From NCBI GenBank assembly GCA_947495685.1, contig CANLZY010000001.1:183511-247510 (forward strand): DNA of 64,000 nucleotides. Reading direction: 5' to 3'. Under the pieces are notes generated by a model. That model was not told the origin of the DNA. It was given only the letters and a program-made list of their open reading frames with translations, and did not search any database. Made by a program: the position numbers and the translations under genes. Source of the stretch: an uncultured Tropicimonas sp. (GTDB lineage: Bacteria > Pseudomonadota > Alphaproteobacteria > Rhodobacterales > Rhodobacteraceae). Positions 40,539-48,651 of this stretch are shown here, piece by piece (position 1 is the stretch's first letter; each line of letters begins with the position of its first letter).

Positions 40539-42050
40539 CTAAGAACCGCGACCGGTGAGACGCCCGAAGGCCCGCTTGAAAATGGGCAACTGGCTCAGGA
40601 TCAGCGCGACATTGAGGCACAGCAGGATCGCCGCACCCGGTCGGGTCCAGAAGGTGCTGAGGTCGCCATCGGAGATCAGCAGCGAGCGCCGGAACGTCTC
40701 GTCGAACAACGGTCCGAGGATGACGCCGATCACCAACGGGGCGATGGGATAGTGCATGGCGTTCATCGCATAGGCAACAAAACCGACGCCAAGCATCAGG
40801 TAGAGGTCGTTGATCCCCCCACCCACCGAGAAACTGCCGATGGTGGTCAGGACCATCACGACGGGCAGGAAGATGGTCTGCGGGATGCGCAGCACGTTGA
40901 TGAAGACGCGCGCGGTCAGCAGGCCCATGATCGCCATCGTGCAGGACGCCATCACCAGGATTGCCACGACGTGCAGGATCAGTTGCGGGTCGATGGTTGG
41001 GCCGGGGATCACGTTGTTGATCTTCAGCGCGCCGAGCAGGGCCGCCGCCGGGGGGGACCCCGGGATGCCCAGCACCAACAGCGGAATCAGCGCACCGCCG
41101 ATGGCAGCATTGTTGGCGGCTTCGGCGGAAAGCAGGCCGTTGATCGATCCCTTGCCAAAGTCCTTGCCGTCCTTGCAGACGGTCTTGCCCACACCGTACG
41201 AGACCCAACCGGCCACGTCCTCGCCGACGCCGGGCAGGGCGCCGATGCCGGTGCCGATCACGCCGGACCGCGCGATGGTCGGGAAGCGTTTCATGACGGT
41301 GGCAACGCGCGGAACGATCTTGCCGACATCCACCTTCTGACCGATCGACCCCGCGGCCCGCATGCCGTCCATGATCTGTGGCACCGCGAATGCGCCCATC
41401 AGGACGGGCACCACCTGGAAGCCCGACATCAGGTAGGACCAGCCAAAGACGTATCGCGTCTCTGACAGGATCGGGTCGAGTCCGACCATGGCCATCGCCA
41501 GCCCGATCAGGCCGCTGATCCAGCCCTTGATGACCACGTCCTTGCTCATCAAGGTTCCGGAGAGGAGGATCCCGAACAGGGCGAGTAGCGCCTTTTCCGG
41601 GCTGGCGATGTTCTTGGAAATCATCAGCAGCAGCCACACGAAGACCAGCAGGAACATCGTGCCGATCAGGGTGCCGATGAAACTGGCCGTCGTGGTCATC
41701 CCCAAGGCTTCGCCACCGCGCCCCTGCTTGGCAAGCGGGTGACCGTCCATCGCGGTGGCCGCGCTGGCGGCAGTGCCGGGAATGTTCAGCAGGATCGACG
41801 GGTAGGATCCCCCGTAGATCGCGCCGACATAGGCGCCGATCAGGGCGATCAGGGATTGTTCCAGCGGGAACTTGTTGCCGAAGAACCCGGTCAGGATGGT
41901 GACGGCGAGCGTGGCTGTCAGCCCTGGCAGCGCCCCGAAGACGATGCCGAGAAAGACCGAGCCGATCAGGTAGGGATAGGTGACCGGGTCAGATGCCAGA
42001 TGCACCAGGGCCCCCCAGAAACCGGATATCTGAGTAAAGAAGAATTCCAT
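40539..42050 (-). CDS. Tripartite tricarboxylate transporter, large permease TctA
   Basis: 503 residues with about twelve membrane segments. The TctA signature is present: FGALPGLTATLAVTILTGFF, then AIYGGSYPSILLNIPGTAAS, LGMTTTASFIGTLIGTMFLL and GIPGSPPAAALLGALKINNV with MPGIPG-type glycine repeats. It is the large membrane part of a substrate-binding-protein-dependent secondary carrier for di- or tricarboxylates or related acids. It starts one base after tctB, and is the last gene of tctC-tctB-tctA. Confidence 0.94.
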   Translation of the reverse strand: MEFFFTQISGFWGALVHLASDPVTYPYLIGSVFLGIVFGALPGLTATLAVTILTGFFGNKFPLEQSLIALIGAYVGAIYGGSYPSILLNIPGTAASAATAMDGHPLAKQGRGGEALGMTTTASFIGTLIGTMFLLVFVWLLLMISKNIASPEKALLALFGILLSGTLMSKDVVIKGWISGLIGLAMAMVGLDPILSETRYVFGWSYLMSGFQVVPVLMGAFAVPQIMDGMRAAGSIGQKVDVGKIVPRVATVMKRFPTIARSGVIGTGIGALPGVGEDVAGWVSYGVGKTVCKDGKDFGKGSINGLLSAEAANNAAIGGALIPLLVLGIPGSPPAAALLGALKINNVIPGPTIDPQLILHVVAILVMASCTMAIMGLLTARVFINVLRIPQTIFLPVVMVLTTIGSFSVGGGINDLYLMLGVGFVAYAMNAMHYPIAPLVIGVILGPLFDETFRRSLLISDGDLSTFWTRPGAAILLCLNVALILSQLPIFKRAFGRLTGRGS

Positions 42051-42051
42051 G

Positions 42052-42792
42052 TCACTTGGCCCAGAGCGGTTTGAGGGTGACGTAATAGTGGTACTCGATC
42101 TGCTTGAAGATCAGACCAGAGCGGTTTGGCACGTTCTGCCGGAAGCCAAAGGCCATCGCGAGCACCAGAATCAACGGCACGAGGATGGCCATCACAGGTG
42201 CGATGCGCACGGCTTGTTCGTCGCTGTGACGGACGAGGGTGAAGATCGTGAAGCCTGCCCAGAGGGCCAGCGTGACCCAGTCGTCGTCATGCGGTTTGGC
42301 CCATTCGGAACTTGGGAAGTGCATTACCAGCGCATAGAGACCGGCGGCGGCGAAGACCGTCGCGGCCAGTTTCATGCGGCCGGTGTGGCCGTCGTGAAAC
42401 CCGTAGATCAATGTCGAAATCAACAGCGCGCTGGCAAGGATGAAGTCGACGCGCGGGACCAGCGCGAAAATATAGAAGAACAGGATGACAGCGATGCAGC
42501 CCATTCGAATGACTTCGGAGCGCTCCCAACCGACGCCAGCGCCGTGAAGGGCCCGCTCTGCGCCACCGTCCTTGATCGAAATCGCCAGCAGGCCAAGGGA
42601 GCAGATCAGCATCATGCCGAAGACGCCGTAGGGAACCAGTGCGGCCGAGTTGTACCAGGCGGCGGACACGCCGGCGGTTACGGTGCCGAACAGGGGAATA
42701 TCGGTGGTGCGCCAGAGAAAGAAGGCGGACACGGCGATGAGGATCAGGGATGTCCAGAAATCGCGCGCCCTCAGGGCGGTCTTGTCTTCCAT
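42052..42792 (-). CDS. Tripartite tricarboxylate transporter, small permease TctB
   Basis: 246 residues, long for TctB, with about six membrane segments. Segments: LRARDFWTSLILIAVSAFF, the TctB entry, then FGMMLICSLGLLAISIKDG, GCIAVILFFYIFALVPRVDF and FILASALLISTLIYGFHDGH. The small subunit is typically four segments; this one has an extra stretch. It partners TctA. Its start lies about 60 bases below the tctC stop, with a hairpin between. Confidence 0.86.
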   Translation of the reverse strand: MEDKTALRARDFWTSLILIAVSAFFLWRTTDIPLFGTVTAGVSAAWYNSAALVPYGVFGMMLICSLGLLAISIKDGGAERALHGAGVGWERSEVIRMGCIAVILFFYIFALVPRVDFILASALLISTLIYGFHDGHTGRMKLAATVFAAAGLYALVMHFPSSEWAKPHDDDWVTLALWAGFTIFTLVRHSDEQAVRIAPVMAILVPLILVLAMAFGFRQNVPNRSGLIFKQIEYHYYVTLKPLWAK

Positions 42793-42814
42793 GTCGCCTC
42801 CAGGAGATGGAAGG

Positions 42815-42835
42815 ACGGGGCCACGAGGGCCCCGT
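42815..42835 (-). terminator. Intercistronic hairpin between tctC and tctB
   Basis: ACGGGGCC / GGCCCCGT with a 5-base loop, 17 bases beyond the tctC stop and before the tctB start. In binding-protein operons such hairpins often trim or stabilise the 3' end so that the binding protein is made in excess. Inferred. Confidence 0.55.
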
Positions 42836-42851
42836 TCTGGTTGTTTGGATC

Positions 42852-43853
42852 TTACGGTTTCTCGATGCCCAGCGTGGCCGGATCAACCTTGGCTGCGCCC
42901 AGGTCGTCGAGGGTCCAGGCAAAAGTGCCTTCAAGGTTCGAGAACAGGGCGGAGGCGTCGTCGCCGTACTGGCCGCCCACGTCGTAGTAGTTGTCCGCGG
43001 CCCACTTGGCGACGGTGTCACCGGCGATTGCCTTTTCGAAGGCGGCACCAAGGGCTGCTTTGACATCATCCGGAGCGGATGCATGTACGGCAAAGCCGAT
43101 AGCCTGCTTCAGCGGCAGATAGGCGTCCAGACCGTCGAAGCTGTCAAAGGCGGACGGAACGACCATGTCACCGATCTTGGCGGATTCGGGCGTCAGGGTC
43201 GCCAGCGGCTTGAGTTCGCCACCGAGGATCAACGGGGCCTGTTCGGCAAGCGATGTCACGACGAGTGCGACTTCACCGGCGAGGGCCGCTTCCTGACCCG
43301 GGGCCGAGCCCTTGTAGGGAACGAACTTGAAGGTCGCGCCCGAACCTTTTTCGATAGCCAACAGGTTCAGGTGGTGGATCGAGCCGGAACCGGAGGCGGC
43401 AGCCGGGATCGAGCCGGGATCAGCCTTGGCGGCTGCGACAAGCTCTTCGATCGTGTTGTAGGGCGAGTCCTTGCCAACCGAGATCAGGTCCGGCGAACCG
43501 CCGACGATGAACGGATACCAGAAGTCGAATTTCTTGTCCCAGCCGCCCTGCACGGCTGCAGTCACGTTGGATTCCGACAGCCCGACGAGCGTGTAGCCGT
43601 CATCAGGCTGGTTCATGACATAGACCATGCCGTTGGAACCGGCCACGCCGCCGGTCTGGTTGATGACGTTGATGGAGACGGGGAGTTCCTTCTCCATTTC
43701 GGCCATGATCATCCGGTTGATCGTGTCGGTACCGCCGCCAGCGCCCCAGACCACCGCGGTGGTGATGTCGCGATACGGGTAGTCCTGTGCGAAGCCAGTC
43801 CCGGCCATCGCAAGGGTGGCAGCGGCGACAAAGCCGGTAAGTGCGAGTTTCAT
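42852..43853 (-). CDS. Tripartite tricarboxylate transporter substrate-binding protein TctC
   Basis: 333 residues with a signal peptide (KLALTGFVAAATLAMAGTGF, cleaved after FAQ). The periplasmic type II binding fold shows YPYRDITTAVVWGAGGGTDT, VINQTGGVAGSNGMVYVMN and FKFVPYKGSAPGQEAALAG, the BUG/TctC pattern. It supplies substrate to TctBA. A good ribosome site (GGGAGGAGAATC) precedes the ATG at 43853. The ligand is unknown; the malonyl-CoA decarboxylase upstream hints at dicarboxylate, but they are not obviously one transcript. Confidence 0.9.
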   Translation of the reverse strand: MKLALTGFVAAATLAMAGTGFAQDYPYRDITTAVVWGAGGGTDTINRMIMAEMEKELPVSINVINQTGGVAGSNGMVYVMNQPDDGYTLVGLSESNVTAAVQGGWDKKFDFWYPFIVGGSPDLISVGKDSPYNTIEELVAAAKADPGSIPAAASGSGSIHHLNLLAIEKGSGATFKFVPYKGSAPGQEAALAGEVALVVTSLAEQAPLILGGELKPLATLTPESAKIGDMVVPSAFDSFDGLDAYLPLKQAIGFAVHASAPDDVKAALGAAFEKAIAGDTVAKWAADNYYDVGGQYGDDASALFSNLEGTFAWTLDDLGAAKVDPATLGIEKP

Positions 43854-44184
43854 GATTCTCCTCCCGGTTAGAAACACACCGGAACTGTGCATTGGTTTAC
43901 GTATACATTCAAACATTATCTGTCGAAAAACCGGCCTTGGCAACTTGTGTCGCACCCTGCTTGCGGACGGAGATGGCGCGTCAACACTATGAAAAAAAAC
44001 AGTAAGTCTCTTGCGCAGATGTACGGCCGTCGATGCCGCTGCCCAAGCCGCAATGGGGCGGGATCCCGCTACAACCGACCGAAAAATGCCGTTTGGCAGG
44101 CCCCAAGGCGCCCCGTGCATCCCAGGTTTTTACCGCAAGGGCCATAGTTCCGCGTCCATGGCCCCTTGCCGGATTGCTGCCGTG
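43854..44184. other. Intergenic region between tctC and malonyl-CoA decarboxylase
   Basis: 331 bases. It should contain the tctC promoter; an AT-rich stretch near 43900-43930 is the likely site, with no clean consensus. The right part holds a hairpin at 44137 that may end the decarboxylase transcript. No gene is supported. Confidence 0.5.
44137..44167 (-). terminator. Hairpin after malonyl-CoA decarboxylase
   Basis: AAGGGCCAT pairs with ATGGCCCCTT around a 12-base loop, about 20 bases beyond the stop. The stem has one bulged base. Weak T-tract on the minus strand. Confidence 0.4.
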
Positions 44185-45501
44185 CTACCGTTCTTCCGGG
44201 GCGGTTTCGGGCTTGGGTAGGCTTGCCACGGTGTTCGTGGCGGCCTTGTCCGAGCGCGCCTTGCTGCGCACACCCCGGCTCGCGTTGATCTTCTTCTCGC
44301 CGGTGAAGCTTTCGTGGTTCTTTTCCGTCTGGGCGTGATCGTAGAGGTAATTTACCATCACGCCGCTCGACTGCAGCAAGCCGTTGGGCGAGGTGTCTGC
44401 GCGGGCGTGCACGTCATGAATGATCGCGCCGTTGCCCAGGTGAAAGCGCGTCACCGGGTCCCGCGGGAAGCCGTCGGGCCGCTTGGCCTCCAACAGGTAG
44501 CGCGCGGCAAGTGCCTCGGATTCGGCATCGCTGGCCTTTCCGGCCAACATCCGGGCAGCCTTTGAATCGTCCGGCAGGGTTTCCAGCCAGCGGTTCAACC
44601 CCGGGATCGGCGACAGGGTCACGAAGGTGTCCAGCCGGGGGAGCTCCTGTGACAGCTCCGCCACAACCTGCTTGATCAGGAAGTTGCCAAAGGACACACC
44701 CTTCAACCCCTTCTGGCAGTTCGAGATCGAATAGAACACGGCGGTTCGCGCGTCTCTGGCCCGCAGTGTGCCCCGGTCTTCGGCAAGCAGGTCCTGGATC
44801 GAACCCGGTACGCCCTTGATCAGCGCGACCTCGACAAAGATCAGTGGCTCGTGCGGCATCGTCGGGTGGAAAAACGCAAAACACCGGCGGTCTGGCGGGT
44901 GCAGCCGCCGACGCAGATCGTCCCAATCGTGGATCTCGTGCACCGCTTCGTAGGCGACGATCTTTTCCAGCAGGGTGGCCGAGGTGTCCCAGTTGATCTG
45001 CTCCATGACCAGAAAGCCACGGTTGAACCAGCTGCGCAGCATATGCGCAAAATCCATGTCCGTACGTTTCAGCTCGGGGTGCTCCTTGAGCATCGCCAGA
45101 AGGTCGACGCGCATCGCGACGAGCTCTGCCGTGGCCCCCGGTGCCTGGTGCAGGCGCCGAAACAGTTCTTGCCGCCCGGATTCGGCACGGTGCGCGAGGC
45201 GCGCGTAATTTTCGGTCGATGGGTCTTCGGAATAGGCCTGAGCCAATCCGGCCACACGGGCGGCGTCGATATCCAGCTTTTCGGTCAGGAAGGTGAAAAA
45301 TGCCAGCTTCTCGGGCGTGTCCATGCCGCGGTACCGTTCGAAGATCGCCGAGGCCAGCCGAAGGCCCGAGACCTCGCCGGCCGCAGACAGAAGCGCAAGG
45401 CTCATGTCCTCGATCGCGCGACGGTCGCTGCCGCCGGTCGGCCAGCGTCCGCGTCCGTAGAGGTTTGTGAGGAGGTCGCCAAGAAAACTGGTGCGTGCCA
45501 T
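44185..45501 (-). CDS. Malonyl-CoA decarboxylase
   Basis: 438 residues. It converts malonyl-CoA to acetyl-CoA and CO2. The N-terminal helical domain is followed by the catalytic GNAT-like domain. ISNCQKGLKGVSFGNFLIKQ matches the SxxQxGLxGxxxGxFLIK segment with the catalytic Ser, and FHLGNGAIIHDVHARADTS and SSGVMVNYLYDHA match the conserved His-containing end. The 35-residue Lys/Ala/Ser-rich C-terminal tail is lineage specific. ATG at 45501 starts MARTSFLGDLLTNL; longer in-frame extension upstream is unlikely. Malonate use is plausible together with the TctABC carrier next door, which I infer only from position. Confidence 0.93.
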   Translation of the reverse strand: MARTSFLGDLLTNLYGRGRWPTGGSDRRAIEDMSLALLSAAGEVSGLRLASAIFERYRGMDTPEKLAFFTFLTEKLDIDAARVAGLAQAYSEDPSTENYARLAHRAESGRQELFRRLHQAPGATAELVAMRVDLLAMLKEHPELKRTDMDFAHMLRSWFNRGFLVMEQINWDTSATLLEKIVAYEAVHEIHDWDDLRRRLHPPDRRCFAFFHPTMPHEPLIFVEVALIKGVPGSIQDLLAEDRGTLRARDARTAVFYSISNCQKGLKGVSFGNFLIKQVVAELSQELPRLDTFVTLSPIPGLNRWLETLPDDSKAARMLAGKASDAESEALAARYLLEAKRPDGFPRDPVTRFHLGNGAIIHDVHARADTSPNGLLQSSGVMVNYLYDHAQTEKNHESFTGEKKINASRGVRSKARSDKAATNTVASLPKPETAPEER

Positions 45502-45609
45502 TGAGCGGTCCGTTGTTGCCGGCCCAAGTCGGGTCGGCCCAAGCCTAGCGCAGCTATTGGGGGGATACCTATGACAAGACTGCATAGCCTCCATGCGGCA
45601 TGGCGAAGT

Positions 45610-46068
45610 CTAGAGCGGCAGGGGGCGTTGTTCGGCAATGGCCTCCATTGCGAAATAGGAGGTGACGGAATCCAGTTCGACCTTGGAAATGAGCCGTTGA
45701 TAGACGCTGTCGTAGCTGTCCATCGTCTCGGTTACCACCTTGAGCAGATAGTCGTAGTCTCCCCCGATCCGAAAGAAATCCACCACCTCGGGAATGGTCT
45801 GGACGTGACGGCGGAACTCGTCCAGCCACTCCACCGAATGGTGTCGGGTGCGGAGCATGACAAAGACCACCAGCCCCAACCCGAGTGCCTTGCGATCGAC
45901 ACGTGCCGTGCTGCCCTGCAGGATCCCGGCATCGTTCAGGGCCTTGAGGCGACGCCAGCAAGCGTTCTGCGACATGCCGACCGTCTCGGCCAGTTCGCGC
46001 TGCGACATCGAAGAGTCCCGTTGCAGGGCTCGGATGATGTTTCTGTCTGTCTGATCTATTTTTGTCAT
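45610..46068 (-). CDS. Lrp/AsnC family transcriptional regulator
   Basis: 152 residues. Winged helix-turn-helix: IDQTDRNIIRALQRDSSMSQ, RELAETVGMSQNACWRRLKA and GILQGSTARVDRKALGLGL. RAM domain: IPEVVDFFRIGGDYDYLLKV. It is divergent from the cysteine-desulfurase-like gene, 100 bases away, and probably regulates it; the other flank is malonyl-CoA decarboxylase in the same direction. Confidence 0.92.
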   Translation of the reverse strand: MTKIDQTDRNIIRALQRDSSMSQRELAETVGMSQNACWRRLKALNDAGILQGSTARVDRKALGLGLVVFVMLRTRHHSVEWLDEFRRHVQTIPEVVDFFRIGGDYDYLLKVVTETMDSYDSVYQRLISKVELDSVTSYFAMEAIAEQRPLPL

Positions 46069-46168
46069 GAATTCCGTTCAAATGACCCAATAGTGGCGCA
46101 AACTTCCTAGAGATAGGGGAAGTTTTTTTCAACGTATCGGGTCAAATTGGGAAAAACAAGGAGATGAA

Positions 46169-47587
46169 ATGCCCCTGGAACAGTTCAAGGCAAGCCTTCA
46201 GGGCGCCGATACCCTTTCCGATCTTTCCGATGGCCTGATCGGCGAAGGAGTGGAAATCCCGGGCCTCGATGGTCCCGTGCGGCTGGTCTATGCCGATTAC
46301 GTTGCCTCGGGGCGTGCCCTGCGCCAGATCGAGGACTTCGTGGCCACGCATGTGCTGCCGTTTTATGCCAACAGCCATACCGAGGCGTCCTACTGTGGCG
46401 GCTACATGACCCGGTTGCGGTCGCAGGCGCGGGCGGAGATCGCCCGGCTGACGAAGGCCGGGCCAGACTGCTCGGTGATCTTTGCCGGCTCGGGGGCGAC
46501 TGCGGGTCTGAACCGTCTGGTCGCGCTGTTGGGCATTGAGGAGGCCGAACGCCCCGTCGTCTTTATCGGTCCCTACGAACACCATTCCAACATCCTGCCC
46601 TGGCGCGAGAGCAAGGCGCAGGTGGTCGAGATTCCCGAAGGCATTGGCGGTGGTCCGGACCTGACGGCGTTGCAGGCCGCGCTGGACGCCCAAGCCGATG
46701 CGGATCTCAAGATCGGCAGCTTCTCGGCAGCGTCCAACGTCACCGGGATCGTCACCGATGATGTTGCCGTGACCCGAATGCTCAAGCGGAACGGCGCTGT
46801 TTCGGTTTGGGACTATGCCGGTGGTGGCCCGTATCTGGACATGGACATGGGGGTTGGCGACACGGCCAAGGATGCGATCGTCCTGTCGCCGCACAAGTTT
46901 CCGGGTGGGCCGGGGGCCTCGGGAGTGCTGATCCTGCGCAAGGATACCGTGCATCGCGACAGACCGTCCTGGCCCGGTGGCGGCACCGTGTCGTTTGTCT
47001 CGCCATGGGCACACAGCTATTCCGACAGCCTTTCAACTCGGGAAGAGGCCGGTACACCCAATATCATCGGCGACATCCGTGCGGCGCTGGTCTTTCTCGT
47101 CAAGGAGGCCATCGGTCAGGAGCAGTTGGACCAGCGCGAGGCGGAATTGAACACGATGGCCAAGGCCGCGTGGCTGGGCCATCCGCAACTGACGCTGCTG
47201 GGCTGCGAAAAGAAACGTCGCCTGCCGATCTTTTCGTTCCTGGTGCGCGACGGTCGGGGGAATCCGGTGCATCAGCAGTTGTTCACCCGGATGCTGTCGG
47301 ACGTCTACGGTATCCAGACCCGCGGTGGCTGTGCCTGTGCCGGCCCCTATGCCCACCGGTTGCTGGGCATCGACAGGGCGTCCTCTGAAACCCTGCATCA
47401 CGAGCTGCTGGCTGGCAAGGAGCTGGAGAAACCTGGATGGGTCCGGCTCAACTTTTCCGCTTTGATGGATGACGCCACGGCCAGCTACATCACAGGCTCC
47501 GTTCTGGACCTGCTGGATCGTCTGGACGAGATCGTGCCGCGTTACGATTACGATCCCGCCGCCGCGGGGTTCAAGGCGGTTGCCTGA
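46169..47587 (+). CDS. Class V aminotransferase of cysteine desulfurase / selenocysteine lyase type
   Basis: 472 residues. VYADYVASGRALRQIEDFV is the family entry. FAGSGATAGLNRLVALLGI binds phosphate, and YEHHSNILPWRES holds the His over the PLP ring. VWDYAGGGPYLDMDMG has the ring Asp, and LSPHKFPGGPGASGVLILR holds the Schiff-base Lys243. RGGCACAGPYAHRLLGID carries cysteines in the place of the catalytic Cys of SufS-like enzymes. It could act on cysteine, selenocysteine or a sulfinate. It is divergent from an Lrp-type regulator and followed by a VOC protein. It is not next to suf or isc genes, so a general Fe-S role is not indicated. Confidence 0.88.
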   Translation: MPLEQFKASLQGADTLSDLSDGLIGEGVEIPGLDGPVRLVYADYVASGRALRQIEDFVATHVLPFYANSHTEASYCGGYMTRLRSQARAEIARLTKAGPDCSVIFAGSGATAGLNRLVALLGIEEAERPVVFIGPYEHHSNILPWRESKAQVVEIPEGIGGGPDLTALQAALDAQADADLKIGSFSAASNVTGIVTDDVAVTRMLKRNGAVSVWDYAGGGPYLDMDMGVGDTAKDAIVLSPHKFPGGPGASGVLILRKDTVHRDRPSWPGGGTVSFVSPWAHSYSDSLSTREEAGTPNIIGDIRAALVFLVKEAIGQEQLDQREAELNTMAKAAWLGHPQLTLLGCEKKRRLPIFSFLVRDGRGNPVHQQLFTRMLSDVYGIQTRGGCACAGPYAHRLLGIDRASSETLHHELLAGKELEKPGWVRLNFSALMDDATASYITGSVLDLLDRLDEIVPRYDYDPAAAGFKAVA

Positions 47588-47660
47588 CGGCCTGATCTGG
47601 GCCACCACTCAGCACCAACCTGCCCCGGACGGCGGGATGACCATTTTGGGGAGGAGCGCC

Positions 47661-48074
47661 ATGCAATCGGTCTTTCATCTGGCCTATCACGTCACGGACC
47701 TTGACGCGGCCCGGCATTTTTATGGCGACCTTCTGGGCTGCCGCGAAGGGCGCAGCACCGAGACCTGGGTCGACTTCGACTTTTTCGGGCATCAGATCTC
47801 GCTGCACCTCGGGACGCCGTTCGCCACCACCGACACCGGGAAGGTCGCGGGCAACCTGGTACCGATGCCACACTTGGGAGTCGTTCTTCCAATGGCGGAC
47901 TGGAAGGCGTTGGCCAGTCGGCTGAAGGCTGCCGGACAGGCGTTTGTCCTTGATCCCCACCTGAGGTTCGAAGGCGAGCCAGGCGAGCAGGCGACGATGT
48001 TCTTCCGCGACCCCGCCGGCAACCCGATCGAAGTGAAGGGCGTCTCCGATTTCGACCGTGTCTTTGCACGCTAG
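47661..48074 (+). CDS. VOC-family (glyoxalase/dioxygenase) protein
   Basis: 137 residues, one VOC domain of two beta-alpha-beta-beta-beta units: FHLAYHVTDLDAARHFYGDL at the start, and FFRDPAGNPIEVKGVSDFD at the end, with the metal-type His and Glu. ATG at 47661 follows GGGGAGGAG; an ATG at 47637 in frame is less good. Substrate unknown. It is downstream of the class V gene. Confidence 0.85.
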   Translation: MQSVFHLAYHVTDLDAARHFYGDLLGCREGRSTETWVDFDFFGHQISLHLGTPFATTDTGKVAGNLVPMPHLGVVLPMADWKALASRLKAAGQAFVLDPHLRFEGEPGEQATMFFRDPAGNPIEVKGVSDFDRVFAR

Positions 48075-48135
48075 GCGAGCCCCGGTCGTTGTTGGTCGTG
48101 TGCCAGGCGTCAGCCCTTACCCATGAGGTCCCGCG

Positions 48136-48645
48136 ATGAACGTCGAGATTTCCCGAGCCGTCCTGCCGCAGGACACACAGATTGTCGAAAGCCTGTTTTC
48201 CGCCTATCTGGAATTTCTCGCCGAGCGTGCCCCCGAACACCGCGAAGCGATCGACAGCAAGTATCCCAGTGACCGCATTCCCGACCTCGTGGCAGGGTTC
48301 CTGCGCGAAAACACCCGCCCGACCGGCGATATCCTCATCGCGCGGCTGGGTGGGGCCCCCGTCGGCTGTGCAATGATGCGCCAGATCGAGCCCGGGATTG
48401 TCGAGGTCCAACGGGTGTTTGTTGCGCCGGCCGCGCGCGGCCACGGGGTGGGGCGCGCCCTGACCCTTCGGCTGATGGAGCAGGCGCGCGCCGATGGCCA
48501 GCAGGTCATGCGGCTCGACACAGGCGCCAAGTTGGCCGAAGCCATCGGGCTGTATCGGTCGCTGGGCTTTCGGGAACGCGACGCCTACCACAGCGACTAC
48601 GCGCAACTTGACGGAATCCTTGTCTATTTCGAAGCCGACCTCTGA
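48136..48645 (+). CDS. GNAT family N-acetyltransferase
   Basis: 169 residues. GNAT core: VGCAMMRQIEPGIVEVQRVF, the acetyl-CoA loop VAPAARGHGVGRALTLRLME, and LAEAIGLYRSLGFRERDAYH at the end, as in PhnO/ElaA-like enzymes. Acetylates an amine; acceptor unknown. The stop is only 6 bases from the stop of the convergent flavoprotein gene. Confidence 0.88.
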   Translation: MNVEISRAVLPQDTQIVESLFSAYLEFLAERAPEHREAIDSKYPSDRIPDLVAGFLRENTRPTGDILIARLGGAPVGCAMMRQIEPGIVEVQRVFVAPAARGHGVGRALTLRLMEQARADGQQVMRLDTGAKLAEAIGLYRSLGFRERDAYHSDYAQLDGILVYFEADL

Positions 48646-48651
48646 ACGGGA

